In this document: one piece after another, positions 26,101 through 37,595 of the stretch | How positions within the stretch are numbered: the stretch's first letter is position 1 | Layout: each line of letters opens with the position of its first letter | Assembly (NCBI GenBank): GCA_000727475.1 | Contig: KL647297.1 | Span: forward strand, 3,109,627-3,173,626 | Direction: 5' to 3' | Source: Sarcocystis neurona | Taxonomy: Eukaryota > Apicomplexa > Conoidasida > Eucoccidiorida > Sarcocystidae | Length of the DNA stretch: 64,000 bases | Notes under the pieces: model-generated | The model's database searches: none | What the model was told of the DNA's origin: nothing | The model's input: only the letters and a program-made list of their open reading frames with translations | Made by a program: the position numbers and the translations under genes

Positions 26101-29100
26101 CGCTTCTGACTGCTGCCTGTTGCTGCAGTTTCACCTAAGGCTCCTCCTCATATTGCTGCCACTGCTTCTCCTGCCTGGACTACTTCTAATGCCGCTCGGC
26201 TGCTGCCTCCTGAGCGGATATCCGTCTGCTGCTTCCGCTGCTGCTGCTGCTTCCGCTGCTGTTGCTGCTTCCGCTGCTGTTGCTGCTTCCGCTGCTGTTG
26301 CTGCTTCCGCTGCTGTTGCTGCTTCCGCTGCTGTTGCTGCTTCCGCTGCTGTTGCTGCTTCCGCTGCTGTTGCTGCTTCCGCTGCTGTTGCTGCTTCCGC
26401 TGCTGTTGCTGCTTCCGTTGCTCCTGCTACTTCCGCTGCTGCCGCTGTTTCCGCTGCTGTTGCTTGCGCTGTTGCTGCTGCTTCCGCTGCTGCGGCTGCT
26501 GCGTCTACTTCTGGTGCTCTTCGTGTTTCTGTTTCCGCTGCGTCTTCTGATGCTGTTGCTGCTGCCGTTGCTGTTGCTGTTTCTGCTCTCCTAGGTAGCG
26601 CTTGCAGCTGCTATCAGTCGGTGTTGCTGCCGAGACATAAAGGAGAATCCCCTGCACCCTGCTGTCCAAGGACGACTTACGCTGCTGCTGTATGCCGGCA
26701 AGATCGTCGAGAGGGACGCCTTCGCAGCGCTCCATTACTATGACGCGAGGCGAACAGAGCCTTTTGACTACGGCAGGCACATGCAGCTGCACTTCATAGT
26801 CCTGAACAGGTGGTGCTGCTGCTGTTCTTCTGCCGGCGGCTGCTGTATTGCTTGCCGTCGCGGTCGTTTGGCTGCTGCTCGCTGCTGCTCTCGCTGCAGT
26901 ACCGCCGCTGGTCTCAGCGCCGCGGCTCCTCCTCTCCCTTCTCTCCCCTACGCGTCGCAGCGGCTTCTCGGAAGGCTCGGACTGCTGCACCTGCTGCTGC
27001 GCTGCCTCCAGAGGCTGTTCGCGCTGTTCGTCAGGCTGCAGCTCTTGAAAGTGCAGCCGCTGTTCATGCCATGGGACCAATTCTTCCCCCTGCTGCTGCC
27101 GTTGCAGGTGTGCCAAAGCAGCTGCTCCTGCCGCAGCAGCAACTGCACGCCGCGCTGCCCGCGCTGCCGCTCTCTGGACCTCCTCTAAGATCGCGCTGCC
27201 GTGTTGCGGCTGCAAGTTCGGCGACTCGTCTTCGTAAGCGCCGTCGTGCTGCTGCTGTTGCTGCTGCTGTTGCTGCTGCTGCTGTTGCTGCTGCTGTTGC
27301 TGCTGCTGCTGTTGCTGCTGCTGCTGTTGGTGCTGCTGCTGTTGGTGCTGCTTGTTCTTCGTCAAAACAGCAGAAGATACGCAGCTCCTACCCACACTCC
27401 TTCCGGTCGCCTCTCTTTCATTTCTTGCTGACCGGGCTGCTTGCTGCTGCCCCTCTGGCGGATCTTCTGAAGCTGCCGAGTCTTTTGATTGCTGTGGAAA
27501 GGTCTGTTGCTGCTGGTGCCGTCTTTCCTGCGGCGTGCCTCGTCTCTGTGACTGCAACAGCAGCTGCTGCTGCTCGTGCACTCCCTGCTGCAGCAGCTGG
27601 CTCTGTCTTTCCTGCTGCTGCTGCTGCGGTTCATGAACTTCCTGCTGCACCAGCTGCGCCTGTCCCTGCTGCTGCTGCTCTTGTCCAGGCTCCAGTTGCT
27701 GGCGCGTTTGCGAAGGGTCCGGCTGCGCCTTCAACAGCTTCTCCACTTTGCTCCTGTCGCTGCTACGGTAGCGAGCGCGGAACGAGGCAAAGCGCTGGTA
27801 AAGTGACAGCAAGTGCAGCAGACTGTCGCAGAAGAAAGACTCCGAAGGAAGTGAATACTGCATAGGCGGATATTTACTCAGCACTTCCTTCAGCCGCTCT
27901 GCGTTTGCTGCTTCACGCAAAAAGTCCGTTTCCTGCGGCAGCTTCTCCTGAAGCAGCTCCACAATCCAGTTCAACCTATCAACAGCAGCAGTAATAACAG
28001 CAGCAGCGACAGCAGCACCGACAGTAGCAGCAAGAGCAGCAGCACCGACAGTAGCAGCAACAACAGCAGCAAGAGCAGCAGCAACAGCAGCAGCAACGAC
28101 AGCAGCAACAACAACAGCAGCAACCACAGCAGCAGCAGCAACAGGAGCAGCACCAACAGCAGCACCAGCAACAGGAGTGGCAGCAACGGCAGCAGCAACA
28201 ACAGCAGCAGCAACAACAGCAGCAGCAACAACAGCAGCAGCAACAACAGCACCAGCAGCAACAGCAGCAGCACCAGTGGCAGCAGACGTGCATGCAGACC
28301 CAGCGGTTGGAAAGCCAAAGGCAGCTGCACTGGCCCCGTCACTTGCCGGCACAACGGCGCGCCAGGGAAACAGGACTTCGACTGGCACTACTCAGAAAGA
28401 CAGGAAGACGAGAGAAACAGAGAAAGGGAGACAAAAGAAAGGCGATAAAAGGATGGAAACGGACAGAAGGAGAAAGGAGGAAAGACGAGAAGCGTACAAC
28501 TTTCCTTAGTAATGTCGGTTCAAAACGCACATACACATACATATAACATGAATACACCCATAAATGTATTTACATACAATCACATATATACATATATATA
28601 CATAGACACCTATGTATTCTCTCTCTGCATATATACACAGACACTTATGTACTCTCTCTCTATCTCTCTCTATATATATACACAGCTGCCTATGTACTCT
28701 CTCTGTCTCTCTCTCTTTATATATATATACCGATATGTATGTCCTCTGGAGAATTGGGCTGCAGCGCAGAGAACTCGAATGCTAGACGGACAGCAGCGGT
28801 GGCGCATGCATCCGGATCGCTAGCTGCAAACAAGTGAAGAAAGTACCTCCCTGGCGCACTTCAGTGAACTCCTTTCCACTTATTCACACATACATACATA
28901 TGTGGATCTATATACGTATACATATATACGTCTGTGAGTATGCGTATAAAGAGAAAGAGACATGGATAAATTTCCCTGATATTTAAGTGTCCACACACAT
29001 ATATACATACATACGTGTGTGCAAGTATCCGTACATAGAGGTAAAAGAATGGCTAGATTCCTTCTACGGGGCAGGGTACGGGAAAAGAAGACGGTGTGTG

Positions 29101-32100
29101 TTGAAGAAGAAAGGGGAGACTGCTGCTGCATGCGTTCGCGTGCAGCAGACTTCTTCCTTGCATAGCGAGCAACGACAAACGGAGGTCCTTTTTCTTCCGC
29201 TGCTACTGCTCTTCCTCTTCTCCTTCTTCGCTGTCCGCGCGGAACCGAGAAAGCGGGACGACGCGGGTGTACGTACACCCCACAGACAGGCAGCAGGTGA
29301 CGACGAGACGAGCAGCTGCCGAGCGAAGCAGCAGCCGAAAAGAAAACGCGACTTACCGCCCACACACACAAACGTTCGTCGAGCAAAAGATCGCTAGCCG
29401 TTTTTGCTGCTGCTGCCGCTGCTGCTCGTGCTGCAGCTTACCGCACTTCTGGGAAGAAATACTCAGCCACCTGCTGCAAGACACATAGCGCCGCCGTGTC
29501 TACTCTGGCCAGCTCACATACTTCCAAGTGCTGGACCTTCACAGCAACAGGAAGCTCTGTCTCTGTTCCACGAAGGCGAGCCAGATGCACCTGCGCAAGA
29601 GACGCTGCAGACGCACAGCAGAAGCAGACCGCAGGGCGCAGAAAAAGAGAAGCTGGGACGCAGTGGCAGGGCGCGAGCGAAGGGGCGGGCAATGCAGGGC
29701 AGCGAAGACGCAGAAGCAGATGGGGAGAGAAGGAGCAGGAGACGCTGCAGCAGGAGAGCAAAAAACAGCAGCAGAACTTGTCAACACAGCAACAGCACGT
29801 CGAAGATGCCGCAACAAAAACAGAAGAAGCAGCAGCAGGACACCGACGTGCCAGCAGTGCGGTAGGAGTAGACGGCAGCGCAAACAAGTGAAGAGGAATA
29901 AATGAAGCTAGTCAGGCGTAGCAGCAGCACGTCTGATAGTAGCAAACGTACTTGACGAAGGATGCAGTAGCAGGGGACAGCAGCAGACACAACAGCAACA
30001 GCAGCGCATGAGGAGGATGTCGCACAACACAAGTGCGCGTGTCCAGCAGCAGGCGGGGGGGACGACTGCAGCAGCAGCAGCAAGAGCGAGAAATGCGGCC
30101 GGAACTCGCGGCTGCAGGTGGGAAAATAGGCAGTAGCAAAAGCAGCAGTCGTCCCGGCAGGTCGCGGCACCAGAGAGAGCAGCAGCAGCAGCAGGGTTGC
30201 GTCCCCACGGCGTCGTGTGTGCGCAGCGGGAGCTGCAGTGGGGCAGCTTCACGCGGAGAACCGCAAGAGCGGCAGCAGCAGCAGCGACAGAAAAAAGAAG
30301 TGTGGCGCGGCAGCAATCGCGAGCGAGAAGAGCAGCCGCAAGCCCAGCAGCACGTGTGCGGGCGCAGGTCAAAAGCGGGCAGGAAGTTTTAACGCAACAC
30401 CAGCAGCAGCAAAAGAGAAGAAAAGCCGCCTCAAGGGTATCACAAGTCGGATGAAGGAAGCAGCAACCGGGACGGCGTCTCAGCCTGAGGCATATCAGAA
30501 GGGCACGAGGCACCCCACGGACAGGAGCACCGCAGCAGACGCAAGAAGATGAGCTCCCCGGCGAGCAGCAAAATACTCCCTCTCCCCAAAATTGGGGGAA
30601 ATCATGCAAGCAGATGATGCGGCTGCAACAGCTGCCATCCCACCGATAAAGAAGAAGCCAAAACGCATGCAGCAGCAGCAGTCGGAACTGCAGAAAAGCG
30701 AGCACCAGCGAGTCCGCTCGAGAAGCAGCACAGAAAGCGGCCAAGCAGCACCCACCGTCGAAGACAGCAGCAGCAGCTCTGTCCTGAAGCAGCAGCAGCT
30801 CTTCGGGAGGAGAGGAAAACAGACAGAGAAAGGAAGGAAAAGGAAAAGAAGGACCGGGCCAGACAGAGACAGACAGAACGCGGAAGAACGCAGCAGTTCT
30901 CTGTGTAAGAGAAGCAGCTGTGCACGAAAACAGCAACAACTTTCGGCGGTGGAGAGGAGCAGCAGCGCAAGCGGAACTGCTGCGACGCAAAGAAGCTGCA
31001 GCACCACCACCTGCAGAAATATGAGGAAGGGAAGAGGCACGCGGCGGCGCAGCGTCAGTCACCAAGCGAGACATGCAGAGGACTCACTTGGCCGGCAGAA
31101 AAAATCTCTTCAGCAAACTCCTGGCACATGTAATAAACAACAGGAAGTCTACATCTCCACCCTTACATTTGTTCAGCCAGAAAGACACAAACTAGCGCAA
31201 ACACATACATATAGGTATGGATAGACACGTACACATATATATATATATATATGTATACGTAAATGTATATACATATGTACCTCCACAAACACATATACAT
31301 ACATATATAGAGATATATGTATAGATATCGATGTCCACGCATACGTAAATACATATGTATGTATATATGTATATATATGGACACATATACGTAACTAGGT
31401 GTGTCTATATGTATATACGTATGTAAATGTATCTACATATATATATATAGGAGAATATTTGTGAGGCGGGTTCTGTGTATGAGTAGACGGAGATATGAGA
31501 GAAGACAGGACCCCGGTGCGTGTCCTTTGTATGGACGGACACGATACTCTGCCCAGCTCACTTTTATATACAACTCTACAACGAACTCTCCGTAAATATT
31601 CGAAGAGAAGAGGAAAGGGAAGACGACAGAAAGACATGCCAGCAGGCCAGCAATTCTCAGACGAGTTCATCAGACGAGCGATCAAAAAGCAGCCCACGTT
31701 AACGTCGTATGGCTGACCCCGGGCGCGGTGGCTGCTGCGAAGCGTGGAGGCAGCAGCGCCAGGAAGTCTTCGTCTGTCGGCGACAGTGCCCCACACGTAG
31801 TCGGGTGTACATACAGCAGACATGTACATATGTTTCTACGCGCCACTATATACACAGATGCGCATGCAGCGATAGAATATATATATATACGTGTGTGTGT
31901 ATATACATATATGTACATATATATTTTCGCTTCTAAAAGAGTGAACAAACACATGGCAATATACACAGATATGTGTGGAGCGAGTATACATAGATATACA
32001 TATAGATGTACACTCGCTTGTAAAGCAGGTGGACACATAGAAGCAGACCCACATATATGTGGACGCGCGTGCGCATGCGGGTGCATGGGCAAGAGCCGTT

Positions 32101-35100
32101 CAGTAGCAGCGGGTTGAGGACCCCGCTGCAGGCGTCCCGCGAAAGGAGCCGCGACAGCAGGTGGAGAAGGTTAAGAGGAAGAAGACTGCTGCGCACGAGC
32201 AGCAACAGAAGGCGCGTCGGAGGGCCACAGACACTCGCCTGGTTGGCAGCCAACACACTGCTGGAGCAACTTCAAGGGAGAAGAGAGACACACAAGCAGA
32301 GAAGCAATGAATCTCAAAAGTCTACAGACAGCAAAAGCAGATATTCATATATATGAAGTATTAACAACGTGCGTATATGCGCAGAAGACTCAAGGAAATT
32401 CTGTAGCATTACGTATATATATGTAAGGATAAAGAGAGGGAGGGCGATGGAGACATACGGGCAGCAGCGCCGTTGCAGTTATGTATGGACACGCATATAT
32501 GCGGAGAGGTAGGACGTAAGGTGGAACAGGTAGAGAGACAAGGACCGAGAAACAACGGGTTTGGTGATTCATAGAAAGAGGACGATGTTTACTCGCTGTC
32601 CGAGAGGTCGCTGCTGCTGCTGTTCGTGCTTCGCATGTTTGTTTGTGGGGTGCGGACGGCGGCGCGCACTGCTGCTCGTGTTGCCGGGAAGCAGCAAGCG
32701 CATGCAGTTACCGTTGTTCTGCTGCCTTGGCGGCTTCCGCAGAGATACAGGAAATAGTCGCAAACTACTTGTGCTGCTGCGGGTGCTGCCGTGTAGAGTC
32801 AGGAAACGCATACACCGCCTCCCGCGACTACTATTCTTAGGTACCAGGAAGTCAGGTAACACAAGGCGCTGGTCCAGCCACTACTTCCGCAGGACTATGA
32901 CGAGCAAGGCACTCACGCTGCTGCTGCTGCTGTTGCTGCTTGTGCTGCTCTTGCTGTTATAGCGGCTGCTGCTCTTGCTCTTGCTGCTGCTGCTGCTGCG
33001 GCTGTTTCTGCTGCTGCTGCTGTTGCCGCTGCTGCTGCTGGTGCTGCTGCTGCAGTGGCTGCTGCTGCCGCAGTGGCTGCTGCTGCCCGAGTGGTTGCTG
33101 CTGCTGCTGTTCTTCCTGCTGCTGCCGTTGGCGCTGCTGCGCAGACAAAGAGACGCGCGCCTACCTGAGCCGAGCGGCTGCGGATCAAATTCTACGAAGA
33201 CGTCGTCGAGACTTTCTATTTTCCACTCCTTCTTCAAAACTTCTTCTACGTCGTCGATACTCGATCGCGGAGCCTGCGTCTGCATGCGTTCAACATAATA
33301 TATCCACAATATTTACGCATGCAGATGTAGACACACGTCATGACGCACCAGCAGCAGCACTGCTGACCAGCCAATCTAGCAGCAGCAAGAGCAGCAGCAC
33401 GGGTGAGCAGCCAGTCCAGCAGCAGCAGCACTGCTGAGGAGTCAGTCTAGCAGCAGTAGCACTGGTGAGGAGTCAATCTAGCAGCAGCAGCAGCAACAGA
33501 AGAATAAGCGGCAGAAAAGGCGCGGAATCAAGGGCTGGTAACTGCAGCATATGGCGTCACGGCGGCGAGCAGCAGGCGAAACAACGTCCTCGACTCGAGT
33601 AGCAGCAGCAGCAAAGCAGAAGAAAAAGAAGAGGAAGTGGCAGGAAAGAGTCCCAGCAGCAACACAGGTGTAGGGGAAACACCGAGGTCGGACGGCTGCA
33701 GGAGAAAAAGCCACGCCGATTGGCAAGCAGCGGCAGTTGATAAAGCCAGTGTCCGGGGCAGTGGCTACTTCCCCCAGCACCAGGACAGACATCACGGGAA
33801 GCGCATCAACCATGGCTGGGAGAGGGGGCGCATCACGCGGACAGGCAGCTCCAAGGCGCGAGTGTTTCCCCCCCCTCCGTAGCAGCAGCAGCAACAGCTG
33901 CAGCAGCAACAGCAGCAGCTGCAACAGCAGCAGCAGCAACAGCGGCAGCAGCAACAGCAGCAACATCCGCAGCAGCAGCGACAGCAGCAGCAGCGCATGC
34001 AGCTCTGGAAAAGATATACACAGCAGCGGCGGTTTCTCAGTAGCAGCAGCGTCAGCAAACACCCCTGCCGACGAGTGGCAACAGCAGCAGCAGCAGCAGA
34101 CGACGACGGAGAACTTAGGCGCAGTCACTTTGATACCTGCAACACTGCGAGAGTTTCGGTGTAAGCAGGCGGCAGCAAATAAACCATGGCTGCTGCATGC
34201 TGTCCAAGCTTCACGTAGACTCCTCTGTTGGCAACCGCCAGCTGCAGCAGCCGCTGCGCGGCACGTCTGTGGCAACCTTCCATGTCAGCAGCCCCTGCAG
34301 CAGGAACAGGAGCAGCAGCAGCAGCGCATACACAAGCACCGGGCGGAAGAACATACAGCTCGGACGAGAGCAGACGCACAGCGTCCGTCTTTGCAGCAGA
34401 GCAGGCGGAGAGTGCTGCGAAGACGACAGGAATAAGAAGGAACATTCCTGCGCGGGAAGGAGAACTAGCAGCAGCAGGAGGAGCGGCATCAAAGAGAACA
34501 CGTTGGCAGCAGCAGGAGCAGCAGCAGGAGCAGCAGCAGTAGCAGAAAAGAAATTCGGCGGCACAACGCAAAGCACGCCACATAACTCTGCTGCAGCTAC
34601 GAATTCAAGCAGCAGCTGTCGACCTGTCTGGCGTGAAGAGCAGCGCAGCAACGCCGCCAGCAGCTTGAGACAAAGGACACCGAGAGAGCGGGCAATGGGA
34701 GGGGCAGCAGCAACACTCGCTTACCAAAGAGCAGGCGCCACACAGCAGCTGCAACGCTGGCGCAGTGACAGCAGCACCCACAAAAGAGGAGAAGAGGAAG
34801 GACGGGGAGAAGAAAGGAGAAGAAAAGAGAGAAGTACAGGCAGTCACCTACCCCTCAGCTTGTAGTCGCAGACGATAAATGCGACGCAGCGCGCTGCGCG
34901 CATGCAGCGAAGAAACCCACTGCGACGCGCTCGGTCAGGGCACGCCCAGCAGTAAATCCACAGCACGCCGCAACCTGTTGCGATGGCAGCAGCAGCTGTT
35001 GCTGCAGGACGTAGCCACGACACAGTACACCGAGCCCTGGGAACAGCCGCCGCAGCAGCAGCAGAGCCAGCAGCAGCAGCAGGGCCAGCAGCAGGGCCAG

Positions 35101-37342
35101 CAGCGGGGCCAGCAGCAGGACACGCGGCAGGAGCACTAGCGCTGGAAGCAGCAATACACGTGTTTTGGGCAGCAGAGGCAGGAAGCCCAGCACCAGCTGC
35201 CTCAGGGACAGTGCCAGCTGCTTGGGGAGAAGAGGGAGGAGGAGCAGCAGCAGCAGTCGCGGGGACACTGCAGACAGCAGCGTCATCTGCGGAGTAAAGT
35301 GCCGCAGCAGCGCGAGGACGGGAAACGGAGGCTGCAGAAGACACTGTGGCCACAGTAGCTGAGGCGTCACCGGCAGCAGCAGCGGCAAGGAGAGAAGGAC
35401 AACCCGCTGCAGCCGTCACGCGCTTACACGCAGAAGAGAGGACGCTTGTGGGAGGAGAATAAGCACGAGAAGGACAAGGAGAAGGGCGGGAAGAAGAGGA
35501 CGGAAGAGCAGCAGTGGCAGAAGACTGGCAATGGGCAGCGGTGTCGCCAGAAAAGACGGCTACTGCTACGAATGGCTCCGCGGCAGTGATGCTGCTGCTG
35601 GCGGGGCAGCTGCTGCAGTTGACGGAGGGGGAGCAGATGCTGCCGGTGGCGCCGCACCCGATTGCATGCGAAGGAGGCGTGCTGCCGCAGGTCACGCCGT
35701 TCCTATTCCACGGCACGTCATTGGTGCTGCTGCTGCTGCAGCTGCCTCTGTGGCCTACTGTAGAAAGAAGCCGCATAAAGTACGCAGCGCTGTAGCAGCA
35801 GCAGTCGCTGCTGCTCATTACGCTGCTGCGACGTCCACTGCTGACGCTGCTATTGCATTTTGTTGCGCTACTGGTGCTACTCGACCTGCTGGTGCTGCCG
35901 CTGCAGGGGAGGCTGCTCCTGCCATTCCTATGCCTGGTGGGGCTGCAACGGCTGCAAGGGACGCTGCAACAGGTGGTACTCCTGCTGTTGGGGCCGCTTT
36001 CGTTGATGCTTAGGCTGCGGACGTTGCTGCTGGTAAAAAAGTAGGGCAGCGCCCGCCTGCTGCTGCTGCTGATCGCGCTGCGGCTGCTGTCCACGCTGCT
36101 GCTCTGAGGGCTGCAGCACGAAGGTTCGGTCTCTCTGCAGCATGGCATGTACGCAGAATTCGAGGCAGCACCCCAGCGTAAGCGGCCGCAGCACTCGGGT
36201 TCTCTGCTGCAGTAGAAGAACCTTCTTCTGACCGCGTACCTGTGGCTGTTGCTGTGAAAATTGCTGCTGCTGCTGTTGGTGCGAACGCCCCACAGGCGGC
36301 CGGAAAAACGCGTGCTGCTGAGATGGTTGCTCGGTTGGCTGCTGCTGCTGCTGCAGGGGGCGCCAGGCAGTACGCTGTCGTCAGCGTTGCTGCTGTTGCT
36401 GCCGCCGCTGAGGTAGCAGATGCTGCGTCTCCCTGATACTGGGCGAGTGTGGTCGCTGCTGCTGCTGTTGCTCTCGTCAAGCGCCTCGCAGAGCCGGCTG
36501 CTGCTGCTGCGACAACACGTGCTGCTGCCTCTGCCGTCGCTGCTGCTGCTAAAGAAGTGGCTGCTGCGTGTATCCAAGCTGCTGCTGCCTCGAGCCGTCG
36601 TTGCCGTGGGGAAGCTGCTGGACGCAGCGCCGGCCCCGGCGCTGCTACAACAGCGCAAACGGCAGCTGCTGCCGCTGCAGCGGTCGCAGATCCTCCTGTC
36701 GCCGCTGCTGCTGTTGCTCGTGCTGCTGTCGCCGGTGCTGCTGTTGCTGGTACTGCTGTCGCTGGTGCTGCTGTTGCTGGTGCTGCTGTTGCTGGTGCTG
36801 CTGTTGCTGGTGCTGCTGTCGCCGGTGCTGCTGCCAGTGGTGCGCCTAAGTTGAGGCAGAAGAGAGTGCCCGCGCAGAGAAGGTACGCCAGAGGGTCTGT
36901 CAGCAGCCCACATGCTGCCACTGCTGCTTCTCCTTGATGTAAAAGTCACTGCTGGAGCAGCGGCAGCCGCTGCTGCTGCTGCAGAGAAAACGCAGGAACA
37001 GCGGGAAAACGGCTGCTGTATGTCGTTGCAAGAAAGCAGGCCGCCGTCAGCAGCCAACGCGCTCACAAGCTGCATGCTACTGCTGCAGCTCCTCTTCTTC
37101 CCGTTGCTGTCGTTGCGGCTGCTGCCGTGTGGACGAAGAGGAACGCAGCTGCGCAGGTCGCGCCTACTGCTGCTAGCGGCGACAACTTTGGCAGTGCTGC
37201 GAAGGGCGCCTGGGCTCCCTCTGCCGCTGCGAAGCGCCCGCAGTAGCACTCGCATGCCCAGCATCTTTCTGCGCCGCTGTGTATGGGAAGGAAGAAGAGC
37301 AGCAAGGGAAGCAAAAACGTTGAACTCGGCCTCTTCTCCCAC
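18769..37342 (-). CDS. ADCK1-like ABC1/UbiB atypical kinase
   Basis: Nine exons on the minus strand: 37342-34852, 34294-34137, 33279-33165, 29604-29442, 27975-26681, 24831-23970, 21728-21620, 19951-19829 and 18948-18769 (TGA). All introns are GT..AG, every phase agrees, and the sum (5,496 nt) is a multiple of three, giving 1,831 residues. ABC1 motifs appear in order: KxGQ in RGVYVKLGQ (859-862), the Ala-rich loop PLGSASLAQVH, the lysine of VAVKVQ (K944), ExD in [15 protein letters not shown] (991-993), catalytic HADPHPGN (1433-1440), and DFG-like VLDHGLY (1638-1640). The tail [12 protein letters not shown] and [12 protein letters not shown] matches the ADCK1 C-terminus. ADCK1 is a mitochondrial inner-membrane protein; the Arg-rich stretch [16 protein letters not shown] (from 37264) would suit import. 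Extra sequence lies at the N-terminus (about 770 residues, see exon 1), at 1013-1367 and at about 1445-1630. The conserved core is about 460 residues. Confidence 0.85.
21729..23969 (-). other. ADCK1-like intron 6 with assembly gap
   Basis: A 2.24-kb intron. It holds (TA)n-rich microsatellites (22140-22180, 22330-22370, 22440-22466, 23400-23450, 23660-23730), the N gap and its (AT)n flanks. At its 3' end is a sense-strand CTG tract (21729-21950), ending CTGCTGCTCAG at the acceptor. The (TA)n flanks give long spurious open frames through the Ns. Confidence 0.7.
22682..23120. other. Assembly gap (439 N)
   Basis: N run flanked on both sides by uninterrupted (AT)n (about 22647-22681 and 23121-23158). 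The gap probably reflects an (AT)n tract that could not be assembled or sized. Confidence 0.98.
23970..24831 (-). CDS. ADCK1-like exon 6, catalytic loop and metal-binding motif
   Basis: The exon carries [19 protein letters not shown] then [14 protein letters not shown], the catalytic and metal-binding loop, and near its end [18 protein letters not shown] and [14 protein letters not shown], matching ADCK1 (LDHGLY..L.E.FR..Y..LW). About 185 residues rich in Ser, Asn, Gly, Asp and Arg separate the HADPHPGN and LDHG motifs, which lie about 15-20 residues apart in most ABC1 proteins. The insertion would have to loop out of the active-site face. Acceptor CAACAG and donor GTATGT, phases 1 and 2. Confidence 0.82.
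24990..25450. repeat. Spaced-element array in ADCK1-like intron 5
   Basis: An element like AGATATGGACAGGCACA recurs near 25145, 25248 and 25348 (spacing about 100 bp), separated by (TA)n and TATG microsatellites. Not coding. Confidence 0.5.
26227..26425. repeat. 18-bp tandem repeat, CTG-type, in ADCK1-like intron 5
   Basis: Unit TCCGCTGCTGTTGCTGCT repeats about ten times with few changes. On the plus strand it reads as an endless six-residue Ala/Val/Ser motif and on the minus strand it is CAG-type. It lies about 250 nt past the exon 5 donor, in the 5' half of the intron. Confidence 0.85.
26681..27975 (-). CDS. ADCK1-like exon 5 with polyglutamine insertion
   Basis: The exon opens with [20 protein letters not shown] (ExD helix) and closes with [20 protein letters not shown] and EGVPLDDL, the hinge-side strand of the ABC1 fold. 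Between them lie about 355 residues absent from ADCK1. First comes a plausible folded or helical piece ([15 protein letters not shown].., [20 protein letters not shown]), then Gln-rich sequence with a near-pure CAG/CAA run at 27246-27356 (minus strand), then Arg/Ala/Gln-rich sequence. It starts in phase 2 and ends in phase 1, both matching neighbours. The inserted DNA is all CAG-type in the sense strand, unlike the CTG-type intron ends, which favours it being exon rather than intron. Confidence 0.75.
27976..28290. repeat. CAG/CAA tract at the 3' end of ADCK1-like intron 4
   Basis: About 300 bp of CAG, CAA and GCA triplets on the plus strand, so the transcript reads CTG/TTG/CTT. It abuts the exon 5 acceptor at 27976-27978 directly and must act as its pyrimidine-rich tract. 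It generates spurious Leu-, Cys- and Ala-only frames. Confidence 0.85.
28560..28740. repeat. TA/CT microsatellite with about 45-bp higher-order period
   Basis: CTATGTACTCTCTCT-type units recur near 28610, 28648 and 28690 between TATATACACAG blocks, within ADCK1-like intron 4. Confidence 0.6.
29605..33164 (-). other. ADCK1-like intron 3 (3.56 kb), CNG-rich
   Basis: The longest intron of the gene. In sense orientation it starts with CAG-type tracts (plus-strand CTG at 32,900-33,150 and weaker to 32,600), has a TA-rich microsatellite middle (31,200-32,080), and ends with about 1.5 kb of CTG-type tracts (plus-strand CAG at 29,750-31,000) leading to the CTGCAG acceptor of exon 4. Open frames up to 388 codons occur in it (for example 31074-29908 minus) but are low complexity with no domain. 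Confidence 0.7.
34852..37342 (-). CDS. ADCK1-like gene, 5' open reading frame (exon 1 region)
   Basis: An 831-codon frame runs unbroken from ATG 37342 to a GTAGGT donor at 34851. Its last 45 residues are surely coding: [20 protein letters not shown] through [10 protein letters not shown] aligns with the membrane-proximal start of ADCK1 proteins. The first about 130 residues look like genuine protein with an import-type Arg/Ser N-terminus. The middle is low complexity, sense-strand CAG read as Ser/Asn/Thr at 36.85-35.5 kb, then sense-strand CTG read as Ala at 35.4-34.98 kb. That polarity order is the one seen across introns of this gene, so part of the frame could be an intron that happens to be open, with an acceptor such as CCTGCAG near 35010. 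Start could also be ATG 37264. Confidence 0.55.
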
Positions 37343-37595
37343 CTGCCGTCCCTGCGCCTAGAAGACGTTGAAAAGGAGCCGAAGGCAAAGCAGAGAAAGC
37401 TGCTGCCATACTGCAACAACAGCGGACCGAGAAACAACAGCCGAAAGTGCGCTGCCGAGTCTCGGGAGCTTCTGCTGTTGAAGAACGGCCGGCTGGCTCC
37501 ACAGCAGCAGCAGCAACTGCAAGAAAGCCGGCTGGATCGGCTGCAGATTCCCGACCGCTGGCAGCAGCAGAAGCAGGAAAGCTCCTGAGCGATGA

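Noticed and set aside
26054..26743. 230-codon plus-strand frame of Ala/Val/Ser repeats
   Set aside because: It is the 18-bp CTG repeat in ADCK1-like intron 5 read on the antisense strand and partly overlaps exon 5; no domain.
29908..31074. 388-codon minus-strand frame
   Set aside because: It lies wholly inside ADCK1-like intron 3 and is a CTG-tract frame rich in Leu, Cys, Ala and Phe with no domain.
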